A DNA stretch of 64,000 bases, taken from NCBI GenBank assembly GCA_000434035.1, contig FR893524.1:62864-126863 (forward strand), read 5' to 3'. Below are positions 26,956 to 36,101 of the stretch, piece by piece; the stretch's first letter is position 1, and each line of letters starts with the position of its first letter. The stretch comes from Clostridium sp. CAG:452 (lineage in GTDB: Bacteria > Bacillota > Clostridia > TANB77 > CAG-508). The position numbers and the translations under genes were made by a program. Below the pieces are notes generated by a model. The model was not told the origin of the DNA and did no database searches. It was given only the letters and a program-made list of their open reading frames with translations.

Positions 26956-28158
26956 ATGAAAATATTAGTAGTAAACTGTGGAAGTTCATCTTTAAAATAT
27001 CAATTAATAGATATGGATAATGATAGTGTATTAGCATCAGGAAAATGTGACAGAATAGGTGGTATGGGAATAAATATGCCATTTATAGAATATAAAAAAG
27101 GAAATGGACAAAAAGTAAAAGCTGAATTAGAGTTACCAGATCACACAAAGGCATTCGAGACAGTAATAGAATATTTAACAGATCCAGAAATAGGAGCAAT
27201 AAAAGACTTATCAGAAATAAATGGTATAGGACATAGAATAGTAAATGGAGGACCTAAGTTTACAAAGGCTACTCTAGTAACAGATGAAGTAATGGAAGAA
27301 TACAAAAAAGCAATAGAATATGCACCACTTCATAACCCAGCACATATACAAGGAATAGAAGCTTGTACAAAAATAATGCCAAATATACCACAAGTATTAG
27401 TGTTTGATACATCTTTCCATACAACAATACCAGAAGAAGCATCACTTTATGCAATTCCATACGAATATTCTGAAAAATATGCAATAAAAAGATATGGTGC
27501 TCACGGAACATCACATAAGTTTATAACAAAAGAAGCAGCAAAAGTATTAGGAAAAAACAAAGAAGATATAAACATAATTTCTTGCCACTTAGGAAATGGA
27601 TCTAGTATAGCTGCTGTAAAAAATGGAAAATGTGTTGAAACTTCTATGGGATTAACACCACTAGAAGGATTAGTAATGGGAACTCGTTCAGGAGATTTGG
27701 ATCCAGCTATATTAGAATTTATTATGAAAAAAGAAAATTTAAATATAGATGAAATGATGACAATATTAAATAAAAAATCAGGATTATTAGGAATAACAGG
27801 AATAACTGGAGATGTAAGAGACTTAAAAGAATTAAGCAAAGAAGGAAATGAAAGAGCAGAACTTGCATTAAAAATGTTTGGACATAGAGTAAAAAAATAT
27901 ATTGGAGCATATATGGCAATACTAGGACGTGTAGATGCAATAATATTTGAAGGTGGAATAGGAGAACACAACCCAGATGTTATAAATAGATGTGTAGATG
28001 GATTAGAAGAACTAGGAATAGAATTTGATGCATCACATAATGATGATGAACAATATCAAGGAATAATAAGCAAGCCAACATCTAAAATACCAATGTATGT
28101 AATACCAACAAACGAAGAATTAGAAATAGCAGAAGAGACAATGGAAGTAATAAAATAA
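26956..28158 (+). CDS. ackA: Acetate kinase
   Basis: 400 residues from the ATG at 26956, chosen because GGAGAG sits just upstream and the family starts MKILVVNCGSSSLKYQL. An earlier in-frame start at 26878 adds an unrelated extension. Other signatures: HRIVNGGPKFTK, VLVFDTSFHTTIP, RRYGAHGTSHKFI-like RYGAHGTSH, ISCHLGNGSSIAAV, GLTPLEGLVMGTRSGD and FEGGIGEHNPDV. It makes ATP and acetate from acetyl phosphate. A terminator follows at once. Confidence 0.97.
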   Translation: MKILVVNCGSSSLKYQLIDMDNDSVLASGKCDRIGGMGINMPFIEYKKGNGQKVKAELELPDHTKAFETVIEYLTDPEIGAIKDLSEINGIGHRIVNGGPKFTKATLVTDEVMEEYKKAIEYAPLHNPAHIQGIEACTKIMPNIPQVLVFDTSFHTTIPEEASLYAIPYEYSEKYAIKRYGAHGTSHKFITKEAAKVLGKNKEDINIISCHLGNGSSIAAVKNGKCVETSMGLTPLEGLVMGTRSGDLDPAILEFIMKKENLNIDEMMTILNKKSGLLGITGITGDVRDLKELSKEGNERAELALKMFGHRVKKYIGAYMAILGRVDAIIFEGGIGEHNPDVINRCVDGLEELGIEFDASHNDDEQYQGIISKPTSKIPMYVIPTNEELEIAEETMEVIK

Positions 28159-28161
28159 AAA

Positions 28162-28187
28162 AATGGGGATTACCCCATTTTTTTATA
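28162..28187 (+). terminator. Terminator of ackA
   Basis: ATGGGG-atta-CCCCAT followed by a T-run, merging into a family A repeat. Confidence 0.85.
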
Positions 28188-28252
28188 TACTAGGAAATTT
28201 CTCATTTCCTAGTATATAAAAATGCTATAATCGCTATTGCCTTTGAGATTTC
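28183..28252. repeat. Family A interspersed repeat, copy 2 (short)
   Basis: It contains the hairpin TATACTAGGAAA/TTTCCTAGTATA and AAAATGCTATAAT-CGCTATTGCCTTTGAGATTTC, as in copy 1, then diverges. It overlaps the 3' end of the minus-strand GT51 gene. Confidence 0.8.
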
Positions 28253-28902
28253 TTACAATATTTATTTACAGCTTGTACAACTTGTAATCTTCTTTCTTCA
28301 CCTAACTTATCATCCTCAGAATAAACGCTAGGAGCATTTGGAAGCCCAGCTAAATAAGTTGCTTCATAAAATGTTAAATTTTTGGGAGACTTATTAAAGT
28401 AGCCATAAGAAGCATCATGTATTCCAGTGTAACCATTTCCAAAGTAAATAATATTTAAATATAATTCTAGAATTTCATCCTTTGAATAATTTTTTTCTAA
28501 ATCAAATGCAACAAAAATCTCTGCAAATTTTCTTATTGGTGATTTTTCCTGAGTGAAATATAATATTCTGCCAACCTGTTGAGTAATAGTACTTGCACCA
28601 TATGTAATGGAAGAGCTTTTTATATTAACATATGTTGCCCTTAACATAGATATAATATCAATTCCTTTATGAGAATAAAATCTATGGTCTTCAACGGCAA
28701 CAACAGCATTTTTATAATCTTGTGATATATCTTCTAATTTTACATAGTTTTCTTTAGATTTGATTTGCTCAACTGCGTTAGTTAGACTTAGCTTATCTGT
28801 TGCAGATTTATATTTTAAATAACCCAAACCAGCACATACTGAAAAAACAAAAATTAATATAATTAAAATCCAAAGTATCAATTTAAAAATAAATTTTTTC
28901 AT
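28234..28902 (-). CDS. Monofunctional peptidoglycan glycosyltransferase (GT51)
   Basis: 222 residues. An N-terminal membrane anchor (about 5-27) is followed by the GT51 motifs EDHRFYSHKGID (catalytic Glu), YGASTITQQVGR, KFAEIFVAFDLE and ELYLNIIYFGNGYTGI. It polymerises lipid II into glycan strands outside the membrane. There is no transpeptidase domain. The last four residues (SQRQ) and the stop are encoded inside the family A repeat, so the original 3' end was probably replaced when the repeat inserted. Confidence 0.88.
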   Translation of the reverse strand: MKKFIFKLILWILIILIFVFSVCAGLGYLKYKSATDKLSLTNAVEQIKSKENYVKLEDISQDYKNAVVAVEDHRFYSHKGIDIISMLRATYVNIKSSSITYGASTITQQVGRILYFTQEKSPIRKFAEIFVAFDLEKNYSKDEILELYLNIIYFGNGYTGIHDASYGYFNKSPKNLTFYEATYLAGLPNAPSVYSEDDKLGEERRLQVVQAVNKYCKKSQRQ

Positions 28903-29048
28903 AAATTCACCACCCTGATTTTGTAACTATTATACAATATTAAGAAAAATGAATCAATGATTGAGATAGGAGAATTCTTAAAACATATTGAAACAACATA
29001 AAAAAATGTGATATAAGTAATATAACAAATGGCAAAGAGGTAATAAAT

Positions 29049-29660
29049 ATGCAAAACAAAGCAATTGCAATATTTGGAGGAAGTTTTAATCCACCGCTTA
29101 ATTCACATTTAGAATTAGCAAAACAAATAATTGAAAACTGTGACTATATAGAAAAAGTTATATTTGTGCCAGTAAGCACAAAATATAACAGAAAAAGTAA
29201 CTTAATAGAAGACGCGCATAGATATAATATGCTTAAATTAATGTGCAATGAAGAAAAAAAACTAGAGGTGTCTGATATAGAGCTGAGATATGGAAGACAG
29301 CTATACACAATAGAAACTTTGGACATATTTAAAAATAAATATCCAGAGTATGATATATATTTTATTATGGGAACAGATAACTTAAAGGATTTGCACACAT
29401 GGATGGAACCAGAAAAAATATTGAAGTATTATAAAGTAATTGTACTAGAAAGAGATGGGGACAATTTAGAAGAAATAATTGAAAGTGAAGAGCTATTAAG
29501 AAAAAATAAAGAATCAATAATAAAAATAAAAAAAATAAAGCCTATAAAATTAAGCTCAACAGAGATTAGAGAAAAAATAAAAAACGGAGAGAATGTAGAA
29601 AGCTTTTTCAAAAAAGAGGTTTTAGAGTATATTGATAAAAACAGACTGTATAAGTTGTAA
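29049..29660 (+). CDS. nadD: Nicotinate-nucleotide adenylyltransferase
   Basis: 203 residues. The nucleotidyltransferase motif is GGSFNPPLNSHLELAK, with LNSH replacing the more usual HxGH, and the C-terminal motif is SSTEIREKIKNG. IMGTDNLKDLHTW is also family-typical. It makes the adenine dinucleotide of the NAD pathway. The usual partner genes (obg, yqeK) are not adjacent. A terminator follows. Confidence 0.88.
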   Translation: MQNKAIAIFGGSFNPPLNSHLELAKQIIENCDYIEKVIFVPVSTKYNRKSNLIEDAHRYNMLKLMCNEEKKLEVSDIELRYGRQLYTIETLDIFKNKYPEYDIYFIMGTDNLKDLHTWMEPEKILKYYKVIVLERDGDNLEEIIESEELLRKNKESIIKIKKIKPIKLSSTEIREKIKNGENVESFFKKEVLEYIDKNRLYKL

Positions 29661-29677
29661 TTTCATGAAGTACGAAG

Positions 29678-29713
29678 TGTGATGTGAGAAGCACAATTCT
29701 CACATCACATTTT
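29678..29713. terminator. Terminator between nadD and the HAD gene
   Basis: A 13-bp stem TGTGATGTGAGAA/TTCTCACATCACA with a 6-base loop, followed by TTTTAT. Confidence 0.8.
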
Positions 29714-29716
29714 ATG

Positions 29717-30571
29717 CTAAAATTCAATAAATTTATAAACTGCTTCTGCAAAACCACCTTTTTCAACTGGATTTTCAGTTGTATATTTTGCAACATTTTT
29801 TAATTCATCATAGCTATTGGCAACAGCAACACCAATTCCAGAATTTTTAACCATGTCCAAATCATTTAAATTATCTCCAATAGCTAAAACTTCGCTGTTA
29901 TCAATTTTTAAATAATTTTTTAAAATATTTAATGCAGTATCTTTATTTATATTTTTGGGCGAAATATCTAAATATTCATATTCTTTGTTTATAATGCTAT
30001 CTTTATATTCACCATATTTTCTTATTGTTATTACAGAGATATCTTCTTTTTCTAAGATTTTATCTTTTATTTTAGATAAATCTTTTTCAGCAGAAATAAT
30101 CAATTTGCATACTTGAGGCTTGTTAAATAATAAGTATTGGTTGATATCAGGTACTATTGTAATTTTTAAAGAACTATCATAAATTTTGCTTTGTTGTAAT
30201 CTATAATTTCGTAAATCCATATATTGCAAGCTTTCTGTTATAATTTCAGTGTCTGTATATAAGTGAACATGTAAGTGATTTTCTTTTGCAATAGAAATAC
30301 AAGAACTAATTTGTTCTGAAGTTAATAATTGTTTATAGATTTCTTCACCTGTCTTTAAATTTATAATTTCATTTCCATTACCAAAAATACCATAACTAGC
30401 ATTAAATTTTGAACACATTCCTTTTACAATAGGATATGTTTTACCAGTACAAATTACAAAATCTATATTTTTTTGATTTAAATCATTTATGGCCTTAAAG
30501 TTGTTTTCATAAATTGAGCCAGCTTTATCGATTATAGTTCCATCTAAATCACTAGCAACTAATTTAATCAT
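29717..30571 (-). CDS. Cof-type HAD-IIB family phosphatase
   Basis: About 284 residues from the ATG at 30571, chosen because a GGAGG site precedes it and the family begins MIKLVASDLDGTIID (motif I, nucleophile Asp). FVICTGKTYPIV is motif II and AIGDNLNDLDMV is motif IV. Cof-type enzymes dephosphorylate sugar phosphates or flavin and nucleotide precursors; the substrate is not predictable. An upstream extension to 30706 is not supported. Confidence 0.88.
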   Translation of the reverse strand: MIKLVASDLDGTIIDKAGSIYENNFKAINDLNQKNIDFVICTGKTYPIVKGMCSKFNASYGIFGNGNEIINLKTGEEIYKQLLTSEQISSCISIAKENHLHVHLYTDTEIITESLQYMDLRNYRLQQSKIYDSSLKITIVPDINQYLLFNKPQVCKLIISAEKDLSKIKDKILEKEDISVITIRKYGEYKDSIINKEYEYLDISPKNINKDTALNILKNYLKIDNSEVLAIGDNLNDLDMVKNSGIGVAVANSYDELKNVAKYTTENPVEKGGFAEAVYKFIEF

Positions 30572-30651
30572 ATTTTTTACCTCCAACAACTCTATTATAC
30601 CATATACTGGCAAAATAGTAAAGGAAAACAACCAAACTTTATGTAAACAGA

Positions 30652-30675
30652 ACCTTTCTTGAAAAAACAAGAAAG
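30652..30675. terminator. Hairpin downstream of the 30.7-kb ORF
   Basis: CCTTTCTTG/CAAGAAAGG, a 9-bp stem with an A6 (T6 on the minus strand) loop. The T-run after the stem is weak, so this may be an attenuator rather than a full terminator. Confidence 0.45.
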
Positions 30676-30687
30676 GCTCTTGGCTTA

Positions 30688-30918
30688 TCAAGCTTTTTTT
30701 ACCCAATATCCCTTTGGGGATTTTGTAAGTATGTACCCAAGTAGAATTAATTGAGCTTCTAGGGCACTAGCTTGACATGGAGACAGATTCCCAATAAAAC
30801 AAGATTCACCACGATCGAACGATGAGAAATTGGAAGGAGAAATAACAAAATCTATTATTTCTTCAACCCGCTCTTGAGGTGAAAAGTGTGATGATGAGAA
30901 GTTTGACAGTTCAAACAT
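30688..30918 (-). CDS. Hypothetical small protein with foreign-looking composition
   Basis: 76 residues, MFELSNFSSSHFSPQERV onward, ending GYILTKSPKGYWVKKA. No family recognised. GC content is visibly higher than in the flanking genes. It contains an in-frame CGG (plus-strand 30868-30870, Arg17 under the standard code). If CGG causes a +1 shift here as in other genes, the product would end four residues later. Either this is a recent arrival not adapted to the host code, or it is not expressed. A ribosome-site-like GGAGG precedes the ATG. Confidence 0.45.
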   Translation of the reverse strand: MFELSNFSSSHFSPQERVEEIIDFVISPSNFSSFDRGESCFIGNLSPCQASALEAQLILLGYILTKSPKGYWVKKA

Positions 30919-31007
30919 TTTAATTCCTCCATTTTTAAGTTATGGTTTTACCAGCAACACATATAATACCATAAAAAGGAAAAAGTGTCAACATAAAGTA
31001 AAACCGA

Positions 31008-31030
31008 CCCTGATTAACAAAGTCGGTTTA
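31008..31030. terminator. Hairpin downstream of the 31.0-kb ORF
   Basis: AAACCGAC and GTCGGTTT arms enclose about 13 bases, just after the minus-strand stop at 31041. T-rich sequence follows on both strands. Confidence 0.5.
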
Positions 31031-31040
31031 AGGTTTTTAA

Positions 31041-31349
31041 TTACCATTCGAGATAAGAATGATATATTCCGCGAACAATCTTAAAGCCATTGAATGCAAG
31101 CCATTCATCAACAAGAGGAGAATGCTCAAATCCAGTGAGGCACATTCTTAAATCACCCTCTTTCGCTTCTGAAATTGCTGCATTAATGATTTTGTCATAA
31201 CACTTTTCTTCATGTTTTGACATATCCGTATCTGGACGTGACGGTATACATCTTTTAGGATGCAGTGCTAATGACCGGATCCATAAAGCCGTATTTCCAT
31301 AACAGGTTTCTATATAAGGCTCGTCTGGATAAAGTTTGTTCTTTTTCAA
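31041..31349 (-). CDS. Hypothetical protein with foreign-looking composition
   Basis: 102 residues, starting MKKNKLYPDEPYIETCYGN and ending IVRGIYHSYLEW. No family recognised. GC is again visibly higher than in the neighbours. It has an in-frame CGG (plus-strand 31275-31277, Arg25 in WIRSLAL). A +1 shift there would end the protein two codons later. Together with the ORF at 30688 it forms an island of about 0.7 kb between normal AT-rich genes. AGGAGG lies upstream of the ATG. Confidence 0.5.
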   Translation of the reverse strand: MKKNKLYPDEPYIETCYGNTALWIRSLALHPKRCIPSRPDTDMSKHEEKCYDKIINAAISEAKEGDLRMCLTGFEHSPLVDEWLAFNGFKIVRGIYHSYLEW

Positions 31350-31500
31350 AATAAAACCTCCTAAAAATTTGTAAACATAATTATATAATTTGAAGAATTA
31401 AAAGTCAAGCAATACATCAAGTTATGTAAATTATTAATAATATTACTTGATAAAAAACTATCTTTATAATATAATACAACCAAAAGAAAGAGAGAGTAAA

Positions 31501-34500
31501 ATGTCAAATTTTGTGCACTTACATGTCCATAGTGAATTTAGTTTATTGGATGGAGCAAATAGAATAAAAGATTTACCAGCAAGAGCAAAAGAATTAGGAA
31601 TGGATTCTATTGCTCTTACTGACCATGGGGTTATGTTTGGGGTAGTGGATTTTTATAAAGAATGTAAAAAACAAGGTGTAAAGCCTATTATAGGATGCGA
31701 GGTATATGTTGCTCCAAGAACAAGATTTGATAAAGAGCCTAATATAGACAACCATTATTATCATCTTATTTTGCTTGCAAAAAATGAAACAGGATACAAG
31801 AATTTAACGCACTTGGTATCGATGGGATTTACAGAAGGTTTTTATTATAAACCACGTATAGATTATGAAATATTAGAAAAATATCATGAAGGACTTGTGT
31901 GCTTAAGTGCATGCCTTGCAGGAAATGTAAATAGAGAAATTTTAAACAATAATATAGAAAAAGCAGAAGAAGTTGCTTTATGGCATAAAAATCTATTTGG
32001 AGAAGATTACTATTTAGAAATACAGCCAAATGGACTTCCAGAGCAGGTATTGGCAAATCAAAAATTAATAGAGATGTCTAAAAAATTAGATATTCCATTA
32101 GTTGCAACAAACGATTCACATTACTTAAAAAAGGAAGATGCATATAACCATGAGGTTTTACTTTGCATACAAACAGGTAAAAAAATGACAGATGAAGATA
32201 GAATGCGTATGGGAACAGACGAATTCTATGTAAAATCACCAGAAGAAATGGCAGAGTATTTTAAAAATGTTCCAGAAGCAATAGAAAATACAGTAAAAAT
32301 AGCAGAAAAATGTAATTTGGATTTTGAATTTGGTAATACAAAACTTCCAAACTATGAAGTGCCAGCAGAATTTGCAACACATACAGATTATTTTAAAAAA
32401 CTTGCAAAGGATGGACTTGCAAGAAGATATGGAGATAATCCAAGTGATGAAATAAAAGAACGTTTTGAATATGAATTATCTGTAATAGAAAAGATGGGAT
32501 ATGTAGATTATTTCTTGATTGTATGGGATTTTATAAATTATGCTAGAACACAAGGAATAGCAGTAGGGCCAGGACGTGGTTCTGGAGCGGGTTCAATTGT
32601 TGCGTATGCTTTAGGAATTACAGATATAAATCCAATAAAATATAATTTACTTTTTGAAAGATTTTTAAACCCAGAAAGAATAAGTATGCCCGACTTTGAC
32701 GTAGATTTTGACTACGAAAGAAGAGGAGAAGTAATAGATTATGTTGGTAGAAAATATGGAAAAGACCATGTTTCTCAAATAATAACATTTGGAACAATGT
32801 CTGCAAGAATGGTAATAAGAGATGTTGCAAGAGCTTTAGATGTTCCTTATGCGGAAGCGGATAAACTTGCAAAAATGGTTCCAAATGAACTTCATATTAC
32901 AATAAAAAAAGCATTAGAGCAAAATAGAGAATTTGGAAATTTATATGAACAAGATGAGCAGACAAGAAAATTACTAGATATAGCAATGGGATTAGAAGGA
33001 CTTCCAAGACAGGCTTCAACACATGCTTGCCGGGATAGTAATTACAAAAGATCCTGTAATAGACTATGTGCCTCTATATGTAAACGAAGGCACAATATCA
33101 ACACAATATATAATGACAACACTAGAAGAACTAGGTTTATTAAAAATGGACTTTTTAGGGCTTCGTACACTTACAGTTATTTCTGATACAATAAAATTAG
33201 TAAAAAAGTGTAGGGGAATAGATGTAAAAATCGATAAAGAAATGAATGACAAAAAGGTATTTGAAGAGACTTGGCAAAGTGGAAATACATCAGGTGTATT
33301 TCAATTCGAGAGCCAAGGTATGAGAAACTTTATGAAGGAACTAAAACCAGATTGCTTAGAAGATATAATTGCAGGTGTTTCTTTGTACAGACCAGGGCCA
33401 ATGGATCAAATACCAAGATATATAAAAAACAAGCTTAATCCAGAACATAGTGAGTACACACATCCAAGTTTAGAGCCAATATTAAATGTAACTTATGGAT
33501 GTATGGTATACCAAGAACAAGTTATGCAAATAGTTAGAGATTTAGCTGGCTATTCTTTAGGAAGAGCCGATCTAGTAAGACGTGCCATGGGAAAGAAAAA
33601 ACTAGATGTAATGGCAAAAGAAAGGGAAAACTTTATACATGGACAAACAGATGAAAACGGAAATGTAATAATTCCTGGCTGTGTTAGAAATGGAATAGAT
33701 GAAAAATCTGCAGATAAAATATTTGACGAGATGGCTGAGTTTGCAAAATATGCATTTAATAAATCACATGCAGCAGCATATGCTGTTGTAGCGTATGAAA
33801 CAGCATATCTAAAAACATATTATCCACCAGAATTTATGGCGGCAACATTAAATAGTTTTTTAGGAAATTTAGATAAAGTTCCAGAATATATAGATGAATG
33901 TAAAAGGCTAAAAATAGAAATTTTAAAACCAGATATTAATAAAAGCTATACAAAATTTGCAGTTTATGGAGATAAAATAAGGTTTGGACTTCGGAAGTGT
34001 AAAAAATGTTGGAACAGCTGTAGTTGATACTATTGTAAAAAATAGAAAACAAAATGGAGAGTTTAAAAGCTTTACAGACTTTTGCGAAAGAATGCAAGGA
34101 GAATCTGTAAATAAAAAATGTATAGAAAGCTTAATAAAAGCAGGAGCTTTTGATGAATTTGAACAAACAAGAAGTACACTTTTAGCATCATTTGAAACAA
34201 TAATAGATACAATAAATGATACATCAAAAAAAACAATGCAAGGTCAAGTTACAATGTTTGATTTAGGAAAAACAGAAGATGAAAAAATAGAAAACATGAA
34301 ATATAAATTTACAACATTAAAAGAATTTGACGAAAAAGAGTTATTATCAATGGAAAAAGAAATGCTTGGAATTTATATATCTGGACATCCATTAGAAAAG
34401 TTTAGAAAGAATATAGAAAAAGTTGCAACAATTAATACACTTCAAATGATACAAATGAAAGAGCAAAATGATTTTAGCCAAGATGGAAAACCAGTAAAAT

Positions 34501-35036
34501 ATGTTGGAATAATAAATTCTATAAAGAAAAAATATACAAAGAAAAACACTTTAATGGCATTTATGACAGTAGAAGATTTATATGGAAGCACAGAGATAAT
34601 AGTATTTGATAGTTGCTATAGTAAGGCACAAAATATTTTATTAGAGGAAAATATAGTGCTAATAGAAGGACGTTTAAGCATAAGAGAAGATGATGATGTA
34701 AAAATAGTTGCAAATAGTATAACAGAAATTAACGAAAACACAACAATAAATAATGAAGTGGCAGGTCATGAGTTTACTAAAAGACAGACTACAAATAGTA
34801 TAGGAACAAATGAAACTGTTCGACCTAAAATGATAATAATAAATATAACAAATTTATCAGAAGAACAAAAATCAAAATTAAGAGGAGCAATAAAATTCTT
34901 TTCAGGAGATAGAAATAATATAGCAATAAGTGTAAAAAATGAAGATAAAATATTACCATGTGGAGCAATATATTTAACAGAAGAAATTCTAAAACAATTT
35001 GAAGAGATAGTAGGAAAAGAAAATATAGAATTGTAA
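31501..35036 (+). CDS. dnaE: DNA polymerase III alpha subunit, read through two CGGN sites
   Basis: The ATG at 31501 follows AAGAGAGAG and gives MSNFVHLHVHSEFSLLDG, the PHP domain start. The first frame includes GPGRGSGAGSIVAYALGI and the catalytic PDFDVDFDYERRG (about 395-410), then LEGLPRQASTHAC, and meets CGG at 33031. Skipping the C gives HACGIVITKDPV and LYRPGPMDQIPRYIKNK, through to KIRFGL and a second CGG at 33992. Skipping again gives GLGSVKNVGTAVVDTIVKN and the OB fold to 35036. The joined 1177 residues match DnaE-type replicases. Each frame alone lacks essential parts, and no other lesion is seen. Essential in Firmicutes with PolC, so functional decoding is expected. Confidence 0.95.
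33031..33034 (+). other. CGGG +1 frameshift site 1 in dnaE (Gly511)
   Basis: Context TGC-CGGG-ATA, giving STHACGIVI, an invariant DnaE stretch. The only CGGG among the 17 sites. The zero frame stops at 33184-33186. Confidence 0.94.
33992..33995 (+). other. CGGA +1 frameshift site 2 in dnaE (Gly831)
   Basis: Context CTT-CGGA-AGT, giving RFGLGSVKNVG. The zero frame stops at 34025-34027. Confidence 0.94.
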
Positions 35037-35054
35037 AAAAATTACAATTCTATA

Positions 35055-35083
35055 TTGACAAAAACCAAACAAATGAATATAAT
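35055..35083 (+). promoter_or_regulatory. Consensus promoter for a second small RNA
   Basis: Perfect TTGACA, a 17-bp spacer and perfect TATAAT, just after the dnaE stop. Confidence 0.85.
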
Positions 35084-35089
35084 AAAAAT

Positions 35090-35182
35090 ATAAAAGTTAG
35101 GAGAAGCTCAAGTCTTTAAGTGAGCACCATAAAAGAATTAAATAGGGGGCTAATAAAACATAATTTTATAGCCTCTTTTTTT
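35090..35182 (+). ncRNA. Unidentified small RNA downstream of dnaE
   Basis: About 90 nt between a consensus promoter and a terminator, without an ORF. It has a first hairpin GCTCA/TGAGC (35106-35125, 10-base loop) preceded by GTTAGGAG, and then the terminator stem. No known RNA family recognised. With the adjacent family A repeat it fills the 388-base gap between dnaE and hicA. Confidence 0.6.
35144..35182 (+). terminator. Terminator of the 35.1-kb small RNA
   Basis: GGGGCTAATAAAA pairs with TTTTATAGCCTC (one imperfect position), followed by a run of seven T. Confidence 0.8.
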
Positions 35183-35316
35183 GTATACTATGAAATGAGA
35201 AATTTCCTAGTATATAAAAATGCTATAATTGCTATTGCCTTTGATATTTCCTCATTAAATTAGGAAACTCAAATCAGCGAGAAAAAAAGTGTGGCAAAGT
35301 CACTTTTCTTGTTTCT
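35183..35316. repeat. Family A interspersed repeat, copy 3
   Basis: The same body as copy 1 (AAAATGCTATAAT-GCTATTGCC, GATATTTCCTC, AAACTCAAATCAGCGAGAA) but with the first hairpin loop in the opposite orientation (ATGAGAAAT). It ends in GTGTGGCAAAGTCAC instead of the copy 1 hairpin. Confidence 0.75.
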
Positions 35317-35375
35317 AATTTTTTTGAATCTAAATAAATATTTCCAAGAAAACAATTAAAATAATTTTTATAAAA

Positions 35376-35404
35376 TTGACACGTATAAAAAATACGTATA
35401 TAAT
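35376..35404 (+). promoter_or_regulatory. Promoter and probable operator of hicAB
   Basis: TTGACA, a 17-bp spacer and TATAAT. An inverted repeat ACGTAT-N5-ATACGT (35381-35397) fills the spacer, a fitting site for HicB autorepression. Confidence 0.7.
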
Positions 35405-35424
35405 ATATAGAAAGAGGGAATAAT

Positions 35425-35608
35425 ATGAAAAGTTATTCACCAAAAGAAGTAATAGATATATTGTTAGAAAATGGTTGGTATGAAAAAAGAATAAGAGAAA
35501 GTCATCATAAATACTAAACAGATTGTAACAGTATCTACTAGTAAAAAAACTGTTCCAATAGGCACATTAAAAAATATATCAAAACAATCTGGAATTGTTT
35601 TTAAATAG
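35425..35608 (+). pseudogene. hicA: HicA-like mRNA interferase toxin, disrupted
   Basis: MKSYSPKEVIDILLENGWYE and RESHHKY match the HicA double-stranded-RNA-binding fold and its catalytic His, but TAA follows at 35515. The +1 frame right after (AAA CAG ATT ...) gives KQIVTVSTSKKTVPIGTL and KNISKQSGIVFK, the normal HicA C-terminus, ending at 35608. The loop between HHKY and VTVS is shorter than usual and the typical Gly before SHH is Glu. This suggests a small deletion and real decay, unlike the clean CGGN sites. The break also happens to be +1, at TAAA. hicB is intact 9 bases downstream. Confidence 0.7.
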
Positions 35609-35617
35609 GAGGGAAAA

Positions 35618-36025
35618 ATGAAAGATAGTTATGAATTTGTTGCTGTATTTGAGTATGCAGAAGATGGAATAAGTATTAGTTTTCCGGATTTACCTGGGTG
35701 CTTATCGTGTGCAACAACAACAGAAGAAGCGATAAAAAATTCTGAAGAAGTATTAGGCTTAGTATTATATGATATGGAACAAGAAAAAGAAAAAATACCA
35801 AAACCTACACCTTTTGAGAAAATAAAATGCAAAAGTAATGAAAAAGCAATTTTAATAAATGTGTGGATGCCATTAGTGCGAAATGAATTAGACGAACAGT
35901 CTGTAAAGAAAACTCTAACAATACCGCAGTGGCTAAATAAATTAGCTGAAAAGGAAAATATAAATTTTTCAAAAGTGTTACAATCTGCTTTGAAAGATTA
36001 TTTAAAGGTAAAAAGAAAAATATAA
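35618..36025 (+). CDS. hicB: HicB family antitoxin
   Basis: 135 residues. The N-terminal HicB fold shows YAEDGISISFPDLPGCLSCA and a helix with TTEEAIKNSEEVLGLVL. The C-terminal part has TIPQWLNKLAEKENINFS and KVLQSALKDYL, a ribbon-helix-helix-like DNA-binding tail. It normally neutralises HicA and represses the operon. Here hicA is broken, so this may be a surviving orphan antitoxin. AGGAGGG precedes the ATG. Confidence 0.85.
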   Translation: MKDSYEFVAVFEYAEDGISISFPDLPGCLSCATTTEEAIKNSEEVLGLVLYDMEQEKEKIPKPTPFEKIKCKSNEKAILINVWMPLVRNELDEQSVKKTLTIPQWLNKLAEKENINFSKVLQSALKDYLKVKRKI

Positions 36026-36071
36026 TCAAACGAATAACAATAAAAAATCTGAATAAAATTAATAAAATCTA

Positions 36072-36098
36072 TTGACTTTTTATATAAATGGGTATAAA
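36072..36098 (+). promoter_or_regulatory. Probable promoter of groESL
   Basis: TTGACT and TATAAA with a spacer of about 15 bp, immediately before the CIRCE-like repeat. Confidence 0.5.
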
Positions 36099-36101
36099 TT
36101 A

